DNA from: Clostridia bacterium
GTDB lineage: Bacteria; Bacillota; Clostridia; Lachnospirales; CAG-274
Assembly: GCA_030524425.1 (NCBI GenBank)
Contig: JAUNGN010000018.1
Location: 1-49,625 of the forward strand
Direction: 5' to 3'
Length of the DNA: 49,625 bases
This document shows positions 24,042 through 33,164 of the stretch, one piece after another. The notes below the pieces were generated by a model. The model was not told where the DNA came from. It made no database searches and worked only from the letters and a program-made list of their open reading frames with translations. The translations under genes were made by a program, and so were the position numbers. Position 1 is the first letter of the stretch. Every line of letters begins with the position of its first letter.

Positions 24042-25760
24042 ATGAATGAATTTTTATCAATTCCTTTTCCTTTTGTAAAGCTTAATAAAGAACTGAAAAT
24101 TGTTGATTATAATGCTAATTATAAGGACTGGAGCAAGAATTTAAAAGAAGTTAAAACTATATTTGATTTAATGTCCGAATTTGATGTTGATAAGCCAAAG
24201 CAGAAGGCTTTAATCGGCGATTCTTATTATGACCTGTATACTAAGGCTTGTGATGAAGGATTCAATGTAATTTTTATTGAAAATCCATACATTAACAGGC
24301 AGGGACAGCCTGCATCAAATATACTTGTTGGTATTTTGCTTGTGGACAACAGCCTTGAAATACAGGAAACAATGGATGAAATCAGATTCCCTCATTTCAG
24401 TGCTATTATTGAAAGAAAAATAAATGACTATTTTAATAATATGGGTGGTTTGGTCAGAAGGTTTGAAAGCGGTAAATACCTTTTTGTACTTAATAAGGAA
24501 ATGCTTAAAAAACTGAGAGAAGACAAGTTTTCTATTGTTGATCAGATAGGCAAGATAGAAATGGGTAATGATGTGCCTGCAACACTTAGCATAGGTATTG
24601 GTATGAACGGAAACACTGTCAATGAAGATATGGCATTTGCAAGAGGTGCCTTGGATCTTGCCCTTGGCAGGGGAGGCAATCAGATTGTTATTAAGGAGTC
24701 TGAGGATACTTATCAGTTTGTAGGCGGTGACGGTAAAGAGGTTAGTAAAAATTCAAGAGTAAGAGCAAGGGTAAAGGCATATGGCTTAGTTGAACTGATT
24801 TTATCGGCAAGTGATGTTATAATAATGGGGCATAAGAATCCTGATCTTGATAGTTTGGGTTCTGCAGCAGGTATATTTGCTATTGCAAATTTTTATGACA
24901 AAAAGTGTCATATAGTATTAAATCGTGTAACAAGCAGTGTAAATGTGCTTTATGAAAGATTGTGTGATGACGGAAGGTATGAAAATGCCTTTATTAACAG
25001 CGAAGAAGCACAAAGTATGATAAAGAGAAGAACTCTTCTTATTGTAGTGGATACTCACAGACCGTTTCTTACAGAGTGCCCGGAACTTTTGGATAAGGCT
25101 AAAACAATTGTTATGATTGACCATCACAGAAAATCTACCGGAGCAATTGATAATTGTGCCTTGGTATATCACGAAGCTTATTCATCATCTACCTGTGAAA
25201 TGGTGACAGAAATGCTTATGTATATTAAGGGTATAAGATTAAGCAGAACCGAAATTGAAGGTTTGCTTGCGGGAATTACCATTGACACTAAAAATTTTGC
25301 TTTTAAGACCGGTATAAAGACTTTTGAGGCGGCTGCATATCTTAAGAAAAACGGAGCAGATACCATATCTGTGAGAAGATTATTTAAAAATTCATTTGAT
25401 GAATATCTTGCACGTTCTGAGATTATAAGAACTGCTGAAATTATATATGATAATATGGCAATATCCGTACTTGATGAAAATATTCAGGTTGATAATCCGA
25501 CTTTGCTTATTGCACAGGCTGCAGATGAACTTTTAGGTATCAGAGGTATAGAAGTAAGCTATGTTTTATGTGAGTTTTGTGATAAAATACACATAAGTGC
25601 AAGAAGTCTTGGTAAAGTAAATGTACAAAAGCTAATGGAAAAGCTTGGCGGAGGCGGTCATCAGGCAGGGGCTGCTGCACAGCTTGAAAATGTTACAATG
25701 GAAGAGGCAATTGAAATATTAAAAGAAAAAATTGAAGAATATTTGAAGGAGAATGAATAA
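24042..25760 (+). CDS. gdpP: GdpP-like cyclic-di-AMP phosphodiesterase, without membrane anchor
   Basis: The 572-residue protein shows a PAS-like N-terminal domain (about 8-90), a degenerate GGDEF domain (about 125-225), then DHH ([12 protein letters not shown] at about 263-274, VDTHRP, IDHHR at about 360) and DHHA1 ([10 protein letters not shown]) domains. In Bacillus and Staphylococcus, GdpP (about 655 residues) begins with two transmembrane helices. Here the first residues run straight into the PAS-like domain and no hydrophobic segment exists, so the enzyme is soluble. RBS AGAGGAGA (24026-24033) supports this start. It lies directly before rplI and dnaB, the conserved Firmicutes order. 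Confidence 0.9.
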   Translation: MNEFLSIPFPFVKLNKELKIVDYNANYKDWSKNLKEVKTIFDLMSEFDVDKPKQKALIGDSYYDLYTKACDEGFNVIFIENPYINRQGQPASNILVGILLVDNSLEIQETMDEIRFPHFSAIIERKINDYFNNMGGLVRRFESGKYLFVLNKEMLKKLREDKFSIVDQIGKIEMGNDVPATLSIGIGMNGNTVNEDMAFARGALDLALGRGGNQIVIKESEDTYQFVGGDGKEVSKNSRVRARVKAYGLVELILSASDVIIMGHKNPDLDSLGSAAGIFAIANFYDKKCHIVLNRVTSSVNVLYERLCDDGRYENAFINSEEAQSMIKRRTLLIVVDTHRPFLTECPELLDKAKTIVMIDHHRKSTGAIDNCALVYHEAYSSSTCEMVTEMLMYIKGIRLSRTEIEGLLAGITIDTKNFAFKTGIKTFEAAAYLKKNGADTISVRRLFKNSFDEYLARSEIIRTAEIIYDNMAISVLDENIQVDNPTLLIAQAADELLGIRGIEVSYVLCEFCDKIHISARSLGKVNVQKLMEKLGGGGHQAGAAAQLENVTMEEAIEILKEKIEEYLKENE

Positions 25761-25761
25761 T

Positions 25762-26205
25762 ATGAAGGTTATTTTATTACAGGATATTAAAGGTGTAGGT
25801 AAAAAGGATCAGACAATCAATGCAAGTGACGGTTATGCCAAGAATTTTTTAATGCCTAAAGGATTAGCCGTGGAGGCAAATGCCGCTAACATTAAAAAGC
25901 TTGAAAGACAGCAGGCGGAGGCAGAGGCAAAGGCACAGTCTGAACTTGAGGCGGCACAGAAGCTTGGCGGAGAAATTGAGTCAAAAACCATTAATATTAA
26001 GGTTAAAGTCGGTAATAACGGTAAGCTTTTTGGTGCAGTAACCAACAAAGAGGTTTCCGCTGCATTAAAGGAGCAGTTTAATATTGATGTGGATAAAAAG
26101 AAAATTGTTGTTGACCCCATTAAGGCTGTTGGTGAAGCTGAGGCAGTTATTAAGCTGCATCCCCGGGTTACAGCTAAGTTAAAAATTGCTGTGACTGAAG
26201 CATAA
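25762..26205 (+). CDS. rplI: 50S ribosomal protein L9
   Basis: The 147-residue protein has the N-terminal L9 signature ([17 protein letters not shown]...[15 protein letters not shown]), the long connecting helix rich in Ala/Glu and the C-terminal 23S-rRNA-binding domain. ATG 25762 is chosen because AAGGAGA (25746-25752) is 9 bases away; an earlier in-frame ATG at 25753 touches the RBS. The upstream gene ends at 25760, so translation is coupled. Confidence 0.97.
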   Translation: MKVILLQDIKGVGKKDQTINASDGYAKNFLMPKGLAVEANAANIKKLERQQAEAEAKAQSELEAAQKLGGEIESKTINIKVKVGNNGKLFGAVTNKEVSAALKEQFNIDVDKKKIVVDPIKAVGEAEAVIKLHPRVTAKLKIAVTEA

Positions 26206-26231
26206 TTCGGATTTTAGAGGGAGTTTGTATT

Positions 26232-27629
26232 ATGGCAGAAAATAATAATGAAAATTCTTATATAAACCGAATACCACCTCATGATAATGATGCCGAACAA
26301 ATGGTACTTGCCTGTATGCTTTATCCTGATGAGGACGGAGTAAGGATTTCTGCTGAAAATTTGCTTTCGGAAGATTTTTATAGTCCTGCACACAGATTGA
26401 TTTTTGATGCTTTTATAGACTTGTATAACAGCAGCAAGCCTGTTGATTTTGTAATGGCTAAAGATAAGCTTGAGTCTATGGGTTATTTGGAGCAGACCGG
26501 AGGAGTTGAATATCTGGTAAGCTTAAATGGTCTTGCGGCTACTACTGCCAAAACAAAATATTATGTGGATATTGTTAAGCAAAAGGCTGTTTTCAGAAGG
26601 CTTATAAAGATTGGCGACAGTATATCAGCCAGTTCATATGAAGGCAGTGATGATGTTGACACTGTTATAGCCAAGGCTGAACAGGATATTTTAGAAGTAT
26701 CACAAAATATAAACAGTAATGACTTTGTTTCCATGGACAGAGTTATGGCAGAGGTTATAGAAAATATTGATAAGGTTACAAGGTCTAACAGCAGAATAAC
26801 AGGTATTGAAACCGGCTTTAAGGATTTTGACAGACTTACTGCGGGATTACAGAATTCCGATCTTATACTTATAGCAGGAAGACCATCAATGGGTAAAACA
26901 GCCTTTGCTCTTAACATTGCACAGTTTGCAGCAGTAGAAAAAAGAGTGCCTGTTGCAATTTTCAGTTTAGAGATGTCTAAGGCTCAGTTAGGCAACAGAA
27001 TGCTGTCTGCCCAAGCCCTGGTGGATTCCGGCAAATTGAGGACAGGCAACTTAACTCCGGAGGAATTTGACTCTATTGCTATGGCTATGGGTACGCTGTC
27101 TGCAGCACCTATTGAAATATATGATACTCCCGGTATAAATCCTATAAGTATGAGAGAAAAGTGCAGAAAACTAAAACTTGAGAAAGGTTTAGGAATGATT
27201 GTTATTGATTACCTTCAGCTTATGGAAGGAACAGGTAACAGAAATGAGTCTGACCAGCAGAGAGTATCCTACATATCCCGTTCCCTTAAAGGTATTGCAA
27301 GAGAATTAAATGTTCCTGTTATTGCGCTTTCACAGCTTTCTAGAGGTCCGGAGGGAAGAACCGACCACAGACCAATGATGTCTGACCTTAGAGAATCAGG
27401 TGCAATTGAGCAGGACGCTGACGTAGTATGTCTTTTGTTCAGAGAAGAGTATTATAAAAAGGATGATCCTGAAGTTAAAAATAAGGGTGAAGTAATTGTA
27501 GCAAAGAACAGAAATGGCTCAACTGATACGGTAAACCTTATTTGGAGAGGACAATTTACAAGATTTGATAATATGCTTGATAATGATGATGGTTTTGTTC
27601 CTGATATTCCTTCTGATATGGCGGAGTAA
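26232..27629 (+). CDS. dnaB: Replicative DNA helicase DnaB
   Basis: The 465-residue hexameric helicase has an N-terminal dimerisation domain (about 12-115), a linker, and a RecA-like C-terminal motor with Walker A GRPSMGKT (216-223), Walker B VIDYLQLM and the LSQLSRGPEGR / LRESGAIEQDAD blocks. It is full length. Its position after rplI, 26 bases downstream, is the standard Firmicutes arrangement. RBS GAGGGAG precedes the start. Confidence 0.97.
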   Translation: MAENNNENSYINRIPPHDNDAEQMVLACMLYPDEDGVRISAENLLSEDFYSPAHRLIFDAFIDLYNSSKPVDFVMAKDKLESMGYLEQTGGVEYLVSLNGLAATTAKTKYYVDIVKQKAVFRRLIKIGDSISASSYEGSDDVDTVIAKAEQDILEVSQNINSNDFVSMDRVMAEVIENIDKVTRSNSRITGIETGFKDFDRLTAGLQNSDLILIAGRPSMGKTAFALNIAQFAAVEKRVPVAIFSLEMSKAQLGNRMLSAQALVDSGKLRTGNLTPEEFDSIAMAMGTLSAAPIEIYDTPGINPISMREKCRKLKLEKGLGMIVIDYLQLMEGTGNRNESDQQRVSYISRSLKGIARELNVPVIALSQLSRGPEGRTDHRPMMSDLRESGAIEQDADVVCLLFREEYYKKDDPEVKNKGEVIVAKNRNGSTDTVNLIWRGQFTRFDNMLDNDDGFVPDIPSDMAE

Positions 27630-27657
27630 TTGACTGGTGATATTATAAAGGTGTTTT

Positions 27658-28134
27658 ATGGTTATCAAAAATTATGAAGAAAAATATAAAGAAAATATTA
27701 TAGATTTAATCTTGGATATACAAAATAATGAAGCTAATATAAATTTATCAATAGAAGAACAACCCGATTTGTTGGATGTTGAAAAGTATTATCTTATAAA
27801 TGGCGGACAGTTTTGGATTGCAGTTGATGAAAAGGATAAGGTTATTGGAACAATTGCATATATGGCAGGAGAAAATAACTATGGAATTCTAAAAAAATTT
27901 TTTGTTGATAAAAATTGCAGAGGCAAAGGAATTGGCTTGGAATTGTATAAAAATTTATTAAGGTATGCAAATAAAAAGAGCTGCAAGGGTCTGATTTTGG
28001 ATACACCGTCAGTTGCCGAAGATTCACATAGATTTTATGAAAAAGCAGGATTCAGAAAAATAAGTAAGGAAGAATTACCAATTAAATATTATTATCCGAA
28101 TCGAAATTCTTATATTTATATTTTGTTTTTATAA
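27658..28134 (+). CDS. GNAT-family acetyltransferase
   Basis: The 158-residue protein has the acetyl-CoA-binding signature: strand ILKKFFVDKNCRGKGIGLELYKNLL (about 81-105, Q/R-x-x-G-x-G/A type), followed by GLILDTPSVAEDSHRFYEKAGFRKI. The substrate cannot be told. It is more AT-rich than dnaB. It lies 28 bases after dnaB and ends at a strong terminator shared with the convergent DAHP synthase gene. Confidence 0.88.
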   Translation: MVIKNYEEKYKENIIDLILDIQNNEANINLSIEEQPDLLDVEKYYLINGGQFWIAVDEKDKVIGTIAYMAGENNYGILKKFFVDKNCRGKGIGLELYKNLLRYANKKSCKGLILDTPSVAEDSHRFYEKAGFRKISKEELPIKYYYPNRNSYIYILFL

Positions 28135-28139
28135 ATTAA

Positions 28140-28175
28140 CAGCTGATGTTTTGGTATTAAACATCAGCTGCTTTT
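28140..28175. terminator. Bidirectional terminator
   Basis: There is a perfect 12-bp stem (28140-28151 with 28159-28170) and a 7-nt loop. It sits between convergent genes; a T-rich tail follows on the plus strand, and T residues follow on the minus strand after the A-rich 5' side. Confidence 0.85.
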
Positions 28176-28179
28176 GTTA

Positions 28180-29214
28180 TTATAAAATCTGATACATATC
28201 AAGAAGTAATTTCTTAGTATCTTCAAAGCTTAAGCATGGGTCAGTAATTGATTTGCCGTAAATATGACCTTTAGCCTCACAGTTTTGATTACCTCCCATA
28301 ATGTAGCTTTCAATCATTACACCCTTAACAATCTTTTTAAGCCTGTCACTGCAGCTTCTTGAATGAAGAATATCCTTAACAATTCGTGGCTGTTCGGTAT
28401 GAATCTTCTTGGAGTTAGAATGATTAGCATCAACAATAACAGCAGGATTTATGTATTTGCCGGCATCATACATATCTGCTGCAAGAATTAAGTCCTCATA
28501 ATGGTAATTCTGAATATGAACGCCTCTTTTATTTACAGAACCTCTCATAATAGCGTGAGCAAGAGGGTTACCGCTTGTCTTAACTTCATAGCCGTTATAA
28601 ATAAAATCATGACTTTGCTGAGCAGCTCTTATAGAGTTGAACATAACTGAAAGGTCACCGCTCATAGGGTTTTTCATTCCGACAGGTACGCCTATACCGC
28701 TTGAAGTTAATCTATGCTGTTGATTTTCAACGCTTCTTGCACCAATAGCTATATAGGAAAGAATATCCTCTACAAATGGTAAATTAGAAGGATAGAGCAT
28801 TTCATCTGCAATAGGAAGTCCTGTTTCCTGTATTACTCTTAAATACATTTTCCTGATTGCCTTAATTCCCTCTGCCATATTTGGCTCACCATTAGGGTCA
28901 GGCTGGTGCATCATTCCCTTATATCCTTCTCCCGTAGTTCTTGGCTTGCCTGTGTAAACTCTGATAACAGTAAATATTTTATCACTTACCAGTTTGCTGA
29001 CATCTGAAAGTCTTCTTGCATAGTCACAAACAGAATCTTCTTCATCGGCAGAACAAGGACCGACAATAACAATAAATCTGTCGTCTTTACCCTCAAATAT
29101 ATTTTTTAACTGTCTGTCATTTTCATCCTTAATTCCTTTTAATTCAGGTGTAAGTGGTGTCATTTCCTGAATTTCTGCAGGAGAAGGCATTTTTCTAATG
29201 TTTTTAAAACTCAT
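28180..29214 (-). CDS. aroF: 3-deoxy-7-phosphoheptulonate (DAHP) synthase, AroFGH type
   Basis: The 344-residue type I enzyme makes DAHP from phosphoenolpyruvate and erythrose 4-phosphate, the entry to aromatic amino-acid synthesis. Motifs include VIVGPCSADEED, RVYTGKPRTTGEGYKGM, GARSVENQQHR, GMKNPMSGDLSV, DANHSNSKK and the C-terminal SITDPCL block. Start ATG 29214 has AAGGAG 9 bases upstream on the minus strand; the in-frame TTG at 29220 is too near. No ACT or chorismate mutase domain is attached. The pheA gene 5 kb away acts later in the same pathway. Confidence 0.95.
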   Translation of the reverse strand: MSFKNIRKMPSPAEIQEMTPLTPELKGIKDENDRQLKNIFEGKDDRFIVIVGPCSADEEDSVCDYARRLSDVSKLVSDKIFTVIRVYTGKPRTTGEGYKGMMHQPDPNGEPNMAEGIKAIRKMYLRVIQETGLPIADEMLYPSNLPFVEDILSYIAIGARSVENQQHRLTSSGIGVPVGMKNPMSGDLSVMFNSIRAAQQSHDFIYNGYEVKTSGNPLAHAIMRGSVNKRGVHIQNYHYEDLILAADMYDAGKYINPAVIVDANHSNSKKIHTEQPRIVKDILHSRSCSDRLKKIVKGVMIESYIMGGNQNCEAKGHIYGKSITDPCLSFEDTKKLLLDMYQIL

Positions 29215-29265
29215 TTCCAATACACTCCTTATATTATTGCACTTAATTTATATGCATTATTTATA

Positions 29266-29294
29266 AATATATAATTTTTTTGAAGATAAGTCAA
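29266..29294 (-). promoter_or_regulatory. Promoter for DAHP synthase
   Basis: On the minus strand: TTGACT (29289-29294), a 17-base spacer and TATATT (29266-29271), about 50 bases before the start codon. Confidence 0.7.
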
Positions 29295-29386
29295 GTATTT
29301 GGCAGTATTTTATAAAAATTACTTGAAAATTTTACAATTTTGTTAATATATTTTGGGAAAACTTAGTAAATTATGATAATTTACTA

Positions 29387-29415
29387 TTGAAAACCGGCTT
29401 TTTTTTTGTTATAAT
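29387..29415 (+). promoter_or_regulatory. Promoter for phosphofructokinase
   Basis: TTGAAA at 29387-29392, a 17-base spacer with a T9 tract and TATAAT at 29410-29415, 58 bases before ATG 29474. Confidence 0.75.
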
Positions 29416-29473
29416 TAATTAAAGATTTATAAAATTTTTATAATATATTATGAACGGTGAAAGGGGTTTTATT

Positions 29474-30697
29474 ATGTCAAGAAACATTATTGTAGGTCAG
29501 TCCGGTGGTCCAACATCTGTAATTAATTCAAGTTTAGCAGGTGTTTTTCAGGCTGCAAAGGATTTAGGTGCTTCCAAAATTTATGGTATGAGAAACGGTA
29601 TTGAAGGTCTTTTAAATGAGCAGTATATTGATATGACAGATTATCTTAAAACTGCTATGGATGTTGAAATTTTAAAGAGAACACCATCTGCATTTCTTGG
29701 TTCATGCCGTTTTAAATTACCTGCTGTTGAAAAGAGTCCTGAAACCTATGACAAGATTATCGAGGTTTTAAGAAAGCTTGATATTCAGCACTTCTTCTAT
29801 ATTGGCGGTAATGATTCAATGGATACAATTAAGCAGTTAAGCGAATATGCTGCTGATAAGAATATTACTGATATTACATTTATGGGTGTACCTAAGACTA
29901 TTGATAATGACCTTGCTGTTACTGACCATACACCGGGTTATGGTTCAGCTGCTAAGTATATTGGCACTACTATTAAGGAATTATCGAGAGATGCAGTTGT
30001 TCAGCCTATTGATATTGTAACTATAGTTGAAATTATGGGCAGAAATGCAGGCTGGCTTACGGCTGCCGCTGCTCTTGCAAAGGGTGATGACTGTGAGGGT
30101 GCAGACCTTATTTATCTCCCGGAAACTGTATTTGATATTGATAAGTTCCTTGCTAAAGTTGAAGAAATTCATAAAACTAAGAGACAGGTTTTAGTAGCCG
30201 TATCTGAGGGTGTTAAAACAGCTGACGGAAAGTATGTATGTGAAGCTGCTGCAACTAATATGAAGGTTGACAGCTTCGGACATAAGCAGCTTAGCGGTAC
30301 TGCATCTGCATTAGCTAATGTAATTGGTGATAAGTTCGGCTGGAAGACAAGACCTATTGAATTCAGCACAATTCAGAGATGTGCAAGTCATATCGGCTCA
30401 CTTACTGATGTTAATGAAGCTTTTCTTGTTGGCGGTCAGGTTGTTAAGGCGGCTTTTGAGGGAGCTACAGGCAAGGTTGGTATTTATGTAAGAGTATCTA
30501 ATAAGCCTTATATGATGAATACTGATATTTATGATGTTAAAGCTATTGCTAATGTTGAAAAGACAGTTCCTCAGGAATGGATTATTAATGATGGTACATA
30601 TGTATCTCAGGAGGCTATTGATTATATGAGTCCGTTAATTCAGGGCGAAATTACTCCTTATATGGTAAACGGTCTTCCAAAACATATTAAGTTATAG
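29474..30697 (+). CDS. pfp: 6-phosphofructokinase, PPi-dependent type
   Basis: The 407-residue enzyme phosphorylates fructose 6-phosphate. The phosphoryl-donor site GGNDSM and the lysine in PKTIDNDL indicate pyrophosphate rather than ATP use (ATP enzymes have GGDGS and PGTIDND). Also visible are GQSGGPTSVIN, TPGYGSAA, EIMGRNAGW and VSEGVKT. AAGGGG (29461-29466) supports ATG 29474; an in-frame ATG at 29450 lacks a site. It is monocistronic, between a strong promoter and terminator. PPi-PFK saves ATP in anaerobic glycolysis. Confidence 0.92.
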   Translation: MSRNIIVGQSGGPTSVINSSLAGVFQAAKDLGASKIYGMRNGIEGLLNEQYIDMTDYLKTAMDVEILKRTPSAFLGSCRFKLPAVEKSPETYDKIIEVLRKLDIQHFFYIGGNDSMDTIKQLSEYAADKNITDITFMGVPKTIDNDLAVTDHTPGYGSAAKYIGTTIKELSRDAVVQPIDIVTIVEIMGRNAGWLTAAAALAKGDDCEGADLIYLPETVFDIDKFLAKVEEIHKTKRQVLVAVSEGVKTADGKYVCEAAATNMKVDSFGHKQLSGTASALANVIGDKFGWKTRPIEFSTIQRCASHIGSLTDVNEAFLVGGQVVKAAFEGATGKVGIYVRVSNKPYMMNTDIYDVKAIANVEKTVPQEWIINDGTYVSQEAIDYMSPLIQGEITPYMVNGLPKHIKL

Positions 30698-30714
30698 AAC
30701 AATAATTAATAATT

Positions 30715-30742
30715 AAAGCCACAGCAAGTCTGTGGCTTTTTA
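30715..30742 (+). terminator. Terminator after phosphofructokinase
   Basis: There is a 10-bp stem AAAGCCACAG/CTGTGGCTTT (30715-30724 with 30730-30739), a 5-nt loop and a short T-run. The yihY RBS follows at once. Confidence 0.85.
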
Positions 30743-30758
30743 TAAAGGGGTCTGTTGT

Positions 30759-31628
30759 ATGATTTTAAAGTTATTCTTGTTTTTGTGTGAAGTTAAAAAC
30801 AGGGTAATAAAAAATGATTTAATAACTTATGCCAATTCGCTGACATTTAAGTTGATATTAGCTATCTTTCCTTTTATGATTGCTCTTTTAACATTATTGG
30901 GTTTTTTAAATTTACCTGCCGAAAAGATTACGGATGCGGTTGTAAATGATATGCCTAAGGAAATAGCAGATATGATAAGCCTATATATACGCGATGTGCT
31001 TGGAGAAAGAAGATTAAGTCTTTTGTCATCAAGTATCATTATTGCAATTTACAGTGCTTCTGCAGGATTTCATACAATGGTTAAGGGGATATGCAACAGC
31101 TTTGAAATTAATGAGGACAGAACATTTTTTAAAACAAGGCTTATCAGCTTAATATTAATGCTTATATTTGTAGTTATAATTGTTGCTACACTTTATATAG
31201 TGATTTTTGGGGATGCCATTAACAGACTGCTTGAAAGTATCGGTATTGTTAAGCATATACCTGATATTGTAACAGGTACGGTAATGCACTTACTGACAGC
31301 ATTTGTTATAATTATATTCTTAATTCTGTTATATAAGTTTTCAATCAACATTAAAATTAAAGTTAAATATCTATTGCCGGGTATATTTTTTACTATGGTA
31401 AGCTGGTATGTTACATCTAAAATATTTAATATTTATATTAATAATTTTTCTAAATATTCTGTTATTTATGGCAGTATTGGTGCAATATTTGTATTTGGTT
31501 TATGGTTATTTCTTCTTTCCTATACTATTTTAATCGGCTCTCAGATTAATGCGGTGTTATATGACAGACATTTTATGAAGAATCTGAACAAGCATACTAA
31601 TGGAGGTATTGACAGTGGTATTTATTAA
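30759..31628 (+). CDS. YihY/BrkB-family inner-membrane protein
   Basis: The 289-residue protein has about six hydrophobic segments and the family pattern: DLITYANSLTFKLILAIFPFMIALLTLLGF near the N-terminus and VIYGSIGAIFVFGLWLFLLSYTILIGSQINAVLYD near the C-terminus. Family members are integral membrane proteins of unclear role, formerly mis-called ribonuclease BN. ATG 30759 has AAAGGGG (30744-30750). The next small gene overlaps its end. Confidence 0.9.
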   Translation: MILKLFLFLCEVKNRVIKNDLITYANSLTFKLILAIFPFMIALLTLLGFLNLPAEKITDAVVNDMPKEIADMISLYIRDVLGERRLSLLSSSIIIAIYSASAGFHTMVKGICNSFEINEDRTFFKTRLISLILMLIFVVIIVATLYIVIFGDAINRLLESIGIVKHIPDIVTGTVMHLLTAFVIIIFLILLYKFSINIKIKVKYLLPGIFFTMVSWYVTSKIFNIYINNFSKYSVIYGSIGAIFVFGLWLFLLSYTILIGSQINAVLYDRHFMKNLNKHTNGGIDSGIY

Positions 31629-31827
31629 AAGAATTGATGAGCCTGATTTTGGGTGTGAGGGTGTGCCTGATAATACTGTAATAACAGACAGGGTGACTTT
31701 TGTTATAAATAATGAAGAACAGATACTTGATATACCGGAGAAAGTTATATGGAGTTTTAAGCTTGATGAAAATATGGAAATTTCAGCTGAGCTGTATAAT
31801 AAAATATTAGAATTGATTAAATTGTAA
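31615..31827 (+). CDS. Small protein of unknown function
   Basis: I do not recognise this 70-residue soluble protein. It begins FIKRIDEPDFGCEG after the start and continues with a beta-rich, acidic sequence. The start is taken as GTG 31615 because GGAGG at 31602-31606 is 8 bases upstream; an ATG at 31600 overlaps that site. It overlaps the end of yihY by 14 bases, so it is translationally coupled. Confidence 0.65.
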   Translation: MVFIKRIDEPDFGCEGVPDNTVITDRVTFVINNEEQILDIPEKVIWSFKLDENMEISAELYNKILELIKL

Positions 31828-31855
31828 ACAGCATAGGGGGCAAACCTATGCTGTT
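31827..31855. terminator. Bidirectional terminator
   Basis: There is an 11-bp stem AACAGCATAGG/CCTATGCTGTT (31827-31837 with 31845-31855) and a 7-nt loop, between convergent genes. Its 5' arm starts in the last base of the preceding stop codon. Confidence 0.8.
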
Positions 31856-31858
31856 GAA

Positions 31859-32260
31859 TTATTTTTGATTCTCTCTTAAATAGTTGATTACATCTTTTCT
31901 GGTTATAATACCTACAAAGAAATTTCTGTCATCTACAACAGGTACAAAGTTTTGATTAGTAATTCTTTCAAAAAGCTCGTCCATTGTTGTATCTATTTTT
32001 ATTGCGGAATTATAATTTGTCCTTATTATGGAATATATATATTTGTGCTCGTTTTCTTTTAATTCAAAGGTGTTTTCATTTACTATATTCCATAGAAAGT
32101 CACCCTCGGATATAGTGCCTAAATATTTGCCGCTGTCATCAATAACAGGAACAGCAGTATAGCCGTGAGCTTTAAATTTTTCAATTCCCTGACGGATAGT
32201 GTTGTTTCCTGATAAATATACAATTGTACTTTTGGGTTTTAATAGAAATAATATGTTCAT
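31859..32260 (-). CDS. Protein with two CBS domains
   Basis: The 133-residue protein consists of a CBS pair (about 12-60 and 80-130: TIRQGIEKFKAHGYTAVPVIDDSGKYLGTISEGDFL and TMDELFERITNQNFVPVVDDRNFFVGIITRKDVI). Such free-standing pairs bind adenine nucleotides and act as energy or nucleotide sensors; the partner is unknown. ATG 32260 has AGAGGCGG upstream; longer in-frame starts run into the promoter. It is divergent from the PAP2 gene. Confidence 0.9.
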   Translation of the reverse strand: MNILFLLKPKSTIVYLSGNNTIRQGIEKFKAHGYTAVPVIDDSGKYLGTISEGDFLWNIVNENTFELKENEHKYIYSIIRTNYNSAIKIDTTMDELFERITNQNFVPVVDDRNFFVGIITRKDVINYLRENQK

Positions 32261-32294
32261 GCTGCCGCCTCTTTTAACCATAGTATATATAAAT

Positions 32295-32323
32295 ATGTTA
32301 TTAAAAAAAGGAGAAAAAGTCAA
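32295..32323 (-). promoter_or_regulatory. Promoter for CBS protein
   Basis: On the minus strand: TTGACT (32318-32323), a 17-base spacer and TAACAT (32295-32300). Its -35 box lies 6 bases from the -35 box of the divergent PAP2 promoter. Confidence 0.65.
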
Positions 32324-32329
32324 TATTAA

Positions 32330-32359
32330 TTGACAAAGCTGTGAAACTTTTTGTAAAAT
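32330..32359 (+). promoter_or_regulatory. Promoter for PAP2 phosphatase
   Basis: TTGACA at 32330-32335, an 18-base spacer and TAAAAT at 32354-32359, back to back with the minus-strand CBS promoter. Confidence 0.65.
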
Positions 32360-32375
32360 GGCAAGAGGTGAGTTT

Positions 32376-32918
32376 ATGAGTTGGGAAATAGATTTTTTAA
32401 AATATGTTATTAGTAATTTTCATAGTGATACAATGACATTAATAATGAAATTAATTACCAATTTAGGAAATTATGGATTTATATGGATATTGATTGACTT
32501 ATTGCTGCTTATTAGAAGAAAAACAAGAAAAACAGGTATAATTATGGCTGTAAGTCTAATATCGGTTTTTGTAATAGTGAATGTTATAATAAAACCATTA
32601 ATTGGAAGAGAAAGACCCTTTGAGGTTAGTTCAGAAATATTGAATAATATTCTTATTGCGTTACCTGCAGACGGCTCCTTTCCTTCTGGACATACTGCTG
32701 CGGCCTTTGCATCGGCTGCTGCTGTTTTTTGCTGTAACAGAAAATATGGAGGCATATTATTGACAGCAGCATGCATTATGGGAATCAGCAGGGTATATTT
32801 TGCGGTGCATTTTCCGACTGATGTTATCGGAGGTTTATGCATAGGGGTAATAGTTGGAGTATTGAGCTACAAATTTACCAGCTACAAATTTTTATCAAAA
32901 AATATAAAAAATAGTTGA
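32376..32918 (+). CDS. PAP2-family membrane phosphatase
   Basis: The 180-residue protein has five or six hydrophobic segments and the complete acid-phosphatase signature: KPLIGRERPF, PSGHTA and SRVYFAVHFPTD. It probably dephosphorylates a lipid such as undecaprenyl pyrophosphate or phosphatidate at the outer face of the membrane. ATG 32376 has AGAGGTGAG just upstream; the in-frame ATG at 32358 is inside the promoter region. Confidence 0.92.
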   Translation: MSWEIDFLKYVISNFHSDTMTLIMKLITNLGNYGFIWILIDLLLLIRRKTRKTGIIMAVSLISVFVIVNVIIKPLIGRERPFEVSSEILNNILIALPADGSFPSGHTAAAFASAAAVFCCNRKYGGILLTAACIMGISRVYFAVHFPTDVIGGLCIGVIVGVLSYKFTSYKFLSKNIKNS

Positions 32919-32943
32919 CAAAGTTATAAAACTGTGATAACAT
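32915..32943 (+). promoter_or_regulatory. Promoter for tRNA-Trp/tRNA-Gly
   Basis: TTGACA at 32915-32920, a 17-base spacer and TAACAT at 32938-32943. It overlaps the PAP2 stop codon and lies 25 bases before tRNA-Trp. Confidence 0.75.
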
Positions 32944-32968
32944 ATTATTTGTTGATGACAACATATAT

Positions 32969-33039
32969 AGCGGCTTGGTTAAGTGGTATAACGTTCGCCT
33001 CCAAAGCGAAAATTGAGAGTTCGATTCTTTCAGCCGCTG
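32969..33039 (+). tRNA. tRNA-Trp (CCA anticodon)
   Basis: This is a 71-nt cloverleaf: acceptor AGCGGCT/AGCCGCT, D-stem GTTA/TAAC, anticodon stem TTCGC/GCGAA with loop CTCCAAA (anticodon CCA), variable AATT, T-stem GAGAG/CTTTC with TTCGATT, and discriminator G. No CCA is encoded. Confidence 0.95.
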
Positions 33040-33042
33040 TAT

Positions 33043-33114
33043 GCGCGAGTGGCTCAGTGGTAGAGCATCGCCTTGCCAAGGCGAGGGCCGCGGGTTCGAA
33101 TCCCGTCTCGCGCT
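33043..33114 (+). tRNA. tRNA-Gly (GCC anticodon)
   Basis: This is a 72-nt cloverleaf: acceptor GCGCGAG/CTCGCGC, D-arm GCTCAGTGGTAGAGC, anticodon stem TCGCC/GGCGA with loop TTGCCAA (anticodon GCC), T-arm GCGGG/CCCGT with TTCGAAT, and discriminator T. It lies 3 bases after tRNA-Trp, in one transcript. Confidence 0.96.
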
Positions 33115-33116
33115 TT

Positions 33117-33142
33117 AAGGACTTCTTTTGAAGTCCTTTTTT
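33117..33142 (+). terminator. Terminator after tRNA genes
   Basis: There is a 9-bp stem AAGGACTTC/GAAGTCCTT (33117-33125 with 33130-33138), a 4-T loop and a T-run. Confidence 0.9.
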
Positions 33143-33164
33143 ATTATATTCAGGAGGTAATTAT

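Noticed and set aside
32969..33039. tRNA-Gly with TCC anticodon
   Set aside because: The loop CTCCAAA requires T at position 33, which places the anticodon at CCA (Trp).
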